DNA of 9,414 bases, taken from the NCBI GenBank assembly GCA_005884745.1, contig VAZU01000164.1, forward strand, positions 1,238 to 10,651, read 5' to 3'. The position numbers and the translations under genes are program-made. The notes below the pieces were generated by a model, which saw nothing but the letters and a program-made list of their open reading frames with translations, searched no databases and was not told the origin of the DNA. Of this stretch, positions 5,525 to 9,414 are shown piece by piece (within the stretch, counting starts at the first letter, position 1; each line of letters starts with the position of its first letter). The DNA is from Alphaproteobacteria bacterium (lineage in GTDB: Bacteria; Pseudomonadota; Alphaproteobacteria; Rhizobiales; Xanthobacteraceae).

Positions 5525-7863
5525 ATGGAAAAGAGCCACAAAACTTCCGGGTTATCTCCGCTCGACCGGCCGAACTCCTATATCGGCCGCGCGGTACCGC
5601 GGCCGAATCTCAAGCGCCTGCTCGAGGGCCGCGGCCAGTTCGTCAGCGACGTCGTGCTGCCGCGCATGGTGCATGTCTGTTTCGTGCGTTCCCCCCACGC
5701 GCATGCTCGGATCCGCGCGATCGATACGGCGGCGGCAAAGCGCGCGCCCGGCGTCGCCGCGGTCGTCATCGGTGCCGAGCTCGCAAACGTGTGCACGCCA
5801 TGGGTCGGCGTGCTCACGCATCTGAAGGGACTGAAATCGGCGCCGCAGCACGCCATCGCGGTCGCCAAGGCGTGCTGGCAGGGCGAGGCGGTCGCCGCCG
5901 TCCTGGCGAAGACCCGTGCCTTGGCCGAGGACGCGGCCGAGCTCGTCGGCGTCGAATACGAGCCGCTCGCGCCCGTCGCCGATCCGGAGGCCGCGCTCGA
6001 TCCGGGAACGCCGGTCATCCACGCAGAGCTCGGCGACAACCTCGCGTTCGAGCGCAGGCTGGACGCCGGCGAGGTCGATCAGGCGTTCCGCGATGCGGAT
6101 GCCGTCGTCGAGGCGACGTTCGTGTTCGGCCGCCACACCGGAGTGACGCTCGAGCCGCGCGCGATCGTCGCCGACTGGAATCCCGGCGAGGCGCGCCTCA
6201 CCGTCTATCAGGGCACCCAGGCCCCGCACATGATGCAGAACATCTTCGCCAAGCATCTCGGGCTCGACGAGCACCAGGTGCGGGTTTTGTGCAAGGACGT
6301 CGGCGGCTCGTTCGGCATCAAGGTGCACGTCTATGCCGACGAGATGGCGACCGCGGCGCTCTCGAAGCTGCTCAAACGCCCGGTGAAATTCGTGGCCGAC
6401 CGCATCGAGAGCTTCGTGTCCGACATTCACGCGCGCGATCACCGGGTCAAGGCGCGGATCGGGGTCAAGAACGACGGCCGCATCACCGCGTTCGAGATCG
6501 ACGATCTCACCGGCATCGGCCCGTATTCGGTCTATCCGCGCACCAGCGGCATCGAGGCGAACCAGATCGTCAACCTGGTGGGCGGTCCCTACGCCTGCCC
6601 GAATTACCGGGCGCGGACGCGCGTGGTGTTCCAGAACAAGAACGTGATGTGCCAGTACCGCGCGGTCGGCCATCCGATCGCGGCCGCGGTGACCGAAGGG
6701 CTGGTCGAGCTCGCCGCGCGCAAAATCGGCATGGATGTTTTGGAGCTGCGGCGGCGCAACCTCGTGGCCGACGATTCCTATCCGTGCGCATCGGCATCGG
6801 GGCTCAAATTCGAGAAGCTGTCGCACCACGCTTCCCTCGATAAGCTGATCGCGCTGATGGATTACGAAAGCCTGCGCCGCGAGCAGGAGAGCCTGCGCCG
6901 GCGCGGCGTCTTTCGCGGCATCGGCTTCGCCGCATTCATCGAAGTGACCAATCCGAGCGCGGCGTTCTACGGGGTCGGCGGCGCGCGGATCTCCTCGCAG
7001 GACGGCGCTTTGGTGCGGCTCGACGCGACCGGCGCAATCATCTGCCACAGCGGGGTGACCGAGCAGGGACAGGGGACCGAGGCCGTGATCGCGCAGATCG
7101 AGGCGACGGTGATGGGAGTTTCGATCGAGCGCGTGCGCGTGATCACCGGCGATACCGACCATACGCCGTACGGCGGCGGCACCTGGGCGTCGCGGGGCGC
7201 GGGGATCGGCGGCGAAGCCGCCTGGCAGGCCGGCAAGGCGCTGCGGGCGAACGTGCTCGCGGTCGCCGCCAGCATCCTGCAGGCCGAGGCGAAAGCGCTC
7301 GACATCCGCAGCGGCATCGTGGTCGACGCCGACAGCGGCCGCGAGCGCATCGAACTCGAGGAAGTGGCGCGCATCGCCTATTTCCGTCCCGATACGCTGC
7401 CGCCGGATTTCCAGGCCGAGCTGATGGCGGTTCGGCATTACGTGCCGCGGGCCTATCCGTTCGCCTTCACCAACGGCGTGCAGGCATGCTGGCTCGAGGT
7501 CGATCCGGCGAGCGGCTTCGTCAAGCTCACCCGGCATTTCGTGGCGGCGTGGTGCAGGGCATCGGCGCGGCGCTGTTCGAGCATTGCGTCTACGACGCGC
7601 AGGGCCAGCTCCTCAACGGCAACATGGCCGATTATCTGGTGCCGATGGCGGCGGAAATGCCCGACATCGACGTCGCCCACGTGGAGACGCCGACCGCGGA
7701 TTCCGAGCTCGGCGCCAAGGGCGCGGGCGAAGCCGGCACCGCCGGCGCACCGGGCGCGGTCCTGAACGCGGTCAACGACGCGCTCGCCCCGCTCGGGGCG
7801 GCGCCGATCACCGAGATGCCGATCACGCCCGGCGTGGTGCTCGCCGCGCTGGGCAAGGTGTGA
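5525..7863 (+). pseudogene. Molybdopterin-binding (large) subunit of the molybdenum hydroxylase, internal out-of-frame deletion (CoxL-like)
   Basis: From ATG 5525, 673 residues follow the xanthine dehydrogenase/CoxL family: N-terminal domain with YIGRAVPR (19-26) and FVRSPHAHARI (53-63), then the Mo-cofactor motif VGGSFGIK (259-266). The active-site loop is QYRAVGHP (377-384), where form II members read AYRGAGRP and form I CO dehydrogenases have a CSFR loop. VTEQGQGTE (511-519) is also present. At 7535-7550 the frame breaks: after LTRHFV the family sequence resumes one frame over as GGVVQGIGAALFEH and continues through GAKGAGEAGTAGAPG, which carries the catalytic Glu, to TGA 7861-7863. About 18 conserved residues (the DCGxxINP segment) are missing, i.e. 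~55 bases with length 1 mod 3. As written the product stops at 7765 with a 70-odd-residue false tail and no catalytic Glu. It starts five bases after the small-subunit stop. It should hydroxylate an aromatic or heterocyclic substrate using water; substrate unknown. Confidence 0.9.
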
Positions 7864-7901
7864 CGCTCATGATGGGCGGCAGCCAAGAATGACGCGCTTA
7901 C

Positions 7902-8098
7902 TCCGTCACCCTGAGGTGCTCGCGCAGGTGAGGTCGATCGGCATCCGCAGCAAAGCGCGGCGCGAGCCTCGAAGGGCGACGGTCACGGACCTTGGAAACA
8001 ACGGACGACCGATGGCCGTGCATCCTTTGAGGCTCGCGCTACGCGCCGCCGAGGATGAGGTTTATCATCGAAATGCGCGAGCACCTCAGGATGACGGA
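7902..8098. repeat. MITE-like element with 25-base terminal inverted repeats
   Basis: Ends 7902-7926 and 8074-8098 are reverse complements at 24 of 25 bases (TCCGTCAYCCTGAGGTGCTC then GCGCA). A second nested pair, CGCGAGCCTCGAAGG (7961-7975) and CCTTTGAGGCTCGCG (8024-8038), matches at 14 of 15. The whole 197 bases can fold as a nested hairpin. No transposase is encoded and no clear target-site duplication is seen. It fills most of the 269-base gap between the Mo-subunit and BKACE genes and may break the operon or terminate its transcript. From memory, CCTGAGGTGC...GCCTCGAAGG palindromes are common between genes in Bradyrhizobium-like genomes; this was not checked. Confidence 0.85.
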
Positions 8099-8132
8099 TC
8101 ACGGTTCAACCGTTCATAAAGGGAGCAACCTC

Positions 8133-9084
8133 ATGGCCAAGGGCCAGAAAGTCATCATCACCTGCGCGGTCACCGGCTCGATCCATACGCCGACGATGTC
8201 GCCGCACCTGCCGATCACGGCGAGCGAGATCGCCGATGCGGCGATCGGCGCCGCCGAAGCCGGCGCCGCGATCGTGCATCTGCACGCGCGCGATCCCAAG
8301 GACGGCAGGCCCGACCAGTCGCCGCAGGCGTTCGCGCCGTTCCTCAAGGTGATCAAGCAGCGTTCGAACGTGGTGGTGAACATCACCACCGGCGGCGCGC
8401 CGACGATGTCGATCGAGGAGCGGGTGCGCCCCGCCGCCACCTTCAAGCCGGAGGTCGCCTCGCTCAACATGGGCTCGATGAATTTCGGGCTGTTCCCGAT
8501 GCTGGCGCGCTACAAGAACTTCAAGCACGAATGGGAGAGGCCGTATCTCGACGGCTCGCGCGAACGCATCTTCAAGAACACCTTCGCGGACATCGAACAC
8601 ATCCTCACCACCTGCGCCGAGAACGGCACGAGGTTCGAGATCGAGTGCTACGACATCGGCCATCTCTACACGCTAGCGCATTTCGCCGAGCGCGGCGTGG
8701 TCAAGCCGCCGTTGTTCGTGCAATCGGTGTTCGGCATCCTCGGCGGCATCGGCCCGCATCCGGAGGACGTGATCCATATGCGGCGCACCGCCGACCGGCT
8801 GTTCGGGCGCGAGAACTATCACTGGTCCGTGCTCGGCGCCGGCCGCAACCAGATGCCGATCGCCGCCATGGCCGCCGCCATGGGCGGCAACGTGCGCGTC
8901 GGGCTCGAAGACTCGCTGTGGATCGGACTCGCTGTGGATCGGGCCGGGCAAGCTCGCCGAATCCAACGCCATGCAGGTCAAACAGGCGCGCCAGATCGTC
9001 GAGGGGCTGGGGCTCGAGCTCGCGAGCCCGGACGAAGCCCGCGAGATTCTTTCGCTCAAGGGCGGCGACCAGGTCGGGTTCTGA
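8133..9084 (+). pseudogene. Beta-keto acid cleavage enzyme (BKACE, DUF849), frameshifted by a 16-base tandem duplication
   Basis: ATG 8133 has GGGAG (8121-8125) seven bases upstream. The intact portion (265 residues) shows a TIM-barrel BKACE: N-terminal VIITCAVTGS, zinc ligands His49 and His51 in VHLHARDP (48-55), NITTGG (83-88), FEIECYDIGHLYTL (168-181), VFGILGGIGPHP (199-210), and GLED (257-260), whose Glu259 is the C-terminal zinc ligand in the family. The family reaction is beta-keto acid + acetyl-CoA to acetoacetate + an acyl-CoA. At 8910-8941 a 16-base unit is present twice in tandem. Removing one copy restores GLEDSLWIGPGKLAESNAMQ and a normal end at TGA 9082-9084, for 311 residues, the typical length. 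As written, the frame stays open past the window end and overlaps the cyclase gene. The cyclase start is 36 bases downstream, so the two are likely one transcript. Confidence 0.92.
8910..8941 (+). repeat. Exact 16-base tandem duplication inside BKACE
   Basis: GACTCGCTGTGGATCG occupies 8910-8925 and again 8926-8941 with no mismatch. Sixteen is 1 mod 3, so the second copy shifts the frame. The first copy encodes the conserved EDSLWIG of BKACE; with both copies the protein reads SLWIGLAVDRAG and leaves the family. Identity of the copies means either a very recent duplication or an assembly artefact. Confidence 0.95.
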
Positions 9085-9120
9085 CCGATGGCGGTCCAAA
9101 CAAGAACAGGGAGAGCGCCG

Positions 9121-9414
9121 ATGAGCATCAGCGTCAACAAGCAGGCGGTGTACGAAGCCGCCGAGAAGCTGAGGAACTGGGGCCGCTGGGGGCGCGACGA
9201 CCAGATCGGCACGCTCAATCACGTCACGCCGGAGGACATCGTCGCCGCGGCGGGCCTGATCAAGCGCGGCGAGAGCTTCGCGCTCGGCATCCCGCTCGAC
9301 CGCAACGGCCCGCAGACCGGCCTGTTCGGCGGACGCTGGAACCCGATCCATACCATGCTGGCGACCGGAACCGATGCGGCCGCCGGCCGGCAGGGCAAGC
9401 TGCTCTACGCCGAC
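9121..9414 (+). CDS. Cyclase-family (KynB/isatin hydrolase-like) protein, N-terminal part (runs off window)
   Basis: 98 residues are visible from ATG 9121, which has GGGAGAG (9109-9115) upstream; the frame is open to the end of the window. The N terminus, LRNWGRWGRDDQIGTLNHVTPEDIVAAA (17-44) followed by LIKRGESFALGIPLDRNGPQ, is characteristic of the metal-dependent cyclase family (PF04199), which includes arylformamidase KynB and isatin hydrolase. The metal-binding HxGTHxD motif lies further downstream in this family and is not visible. Members open cyclic amides, esters or related bonds. Here the likely role is hydrolysis of a ring or amide intermediate in the same catabolic path as BKACE, but the substrate cannot be inferred. 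Product family is well supported; function is inference. Confidence 0.85.
   Translation, partial: MSISVNKQAVYEAAEKLRNWGRWGRDDQIGTLNHVTPEDIVAAAGLIKRGESFALGIPLDRNGPQTGLFGGRWNPIHTMLATGTDAAAGRQGKLLYAD

Noticed and set aside
5008..6843. 611-codon open frame on + continuing from the 2Fe-2S subunit
   Set aside because: After ~5370 the protein is Arg/Ala/Gly-rich out-of-frame translation of the Mo subunit; the real family sequence lies in another frame.
5552..7537. 661-codon open frame on the minus strand opposite the Mo subunit
   Set aside because: Antisense shadow of a GC-rich gene; no motifs, and the + strand has clear family matches.
5525..7863. Identification as aerobic CO dehydrogenase (coxMSL)
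   Set aside because: Subunit order fits, but the active-site loop reads QYRAVGHP rather than the form I loop with CSFR; only the superfamily assignment is safe.
7889..8119. 76-codon open frame after the Mo subunit
   Set aside because: Almost entirely inside the terminal-inverted-repeat element; no ribosome site or protein motif.

Overview
The window reads as accessory chromosomal DNA of a high-GC alphaproteobacterium, most likely a Rhizobiales lineage near Bradyrhizobium or Xanthobacteraceae. This rests on the strongly GC-biased third codon positions, the gene families present, and the many palindromic intergenic repeats. No sequence search was possible, so the taxonomy is inference. There are no RNA genes, CRISPR arrays or transposases.

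Layout. 1-909 is the 3' end of a membrane acyltransferase (acyltransferase-3 family), whose last ~18 codons and stop codon come from an inverted repeat (844-986). Facing it on the minus strand (993-1679) is a secreted DUF6134-like protein. A 317-base divergent intergenic region precedes an intact type I extradiol dioxygenase (1997-3004). At 3005-3510 there is a gene-free, palindrome-rich stretch with four hairpins that share a TGTT/AACA loop, followed by GC-rich inverted repeats. A small exported protein of unknown function (3511-4074) leads into an M-S-L set of a molybdenum hydroxylase of the xanthine dehydrogenase family: FAD subunit (4157-5011), 2Fe-2S subunit (5008-5519) and Mo subunit (5525-7863). 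A MITE-like element with 25-base terminal inverted repeats (7902-8098) separates these from a beta-keto acid cleavage enzyme (BKACE/DUF849, 8133-9084) and the start of a cyclase-family hydrolase (9121 to the window end).

How the genes may work together. The set (hydroxylating Mo/FAD/FeS enzyme, ring-cleaving dioxygenase, cyclase/amidohydrolase-type hydrolase, acetyl-CoA-dependent beta-keto acid cleavage enzyme) suggests breakdown of an aromatic or N-heteroaromatic compound. The substrate cannot be read from the sequence. The Mo subunit lacks the CO dehydrogenase form I active-site loop, so it is not a canonical CO dehydrogenase despite the coxM-S-L order.

The main surprise is that three of these genes are broken by independent small indels. 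The 2Fe-2S subunit has a frame change with ~8 codons missing. The Mo subunit lacks ~18 conserved codons and changes frame. BKACE carries an exact 16-base tandem duplication. The FAD subunit and dioxygenase are intact, and so is the visible part of the cyclase. Either the pathway is decaying or the assembly has local errors; read mapping would decide. I found no convincing undescribed multi-gene system. The most novel-looking signal is the family of covarying TGTT-loop hairpins at 3063-3225.
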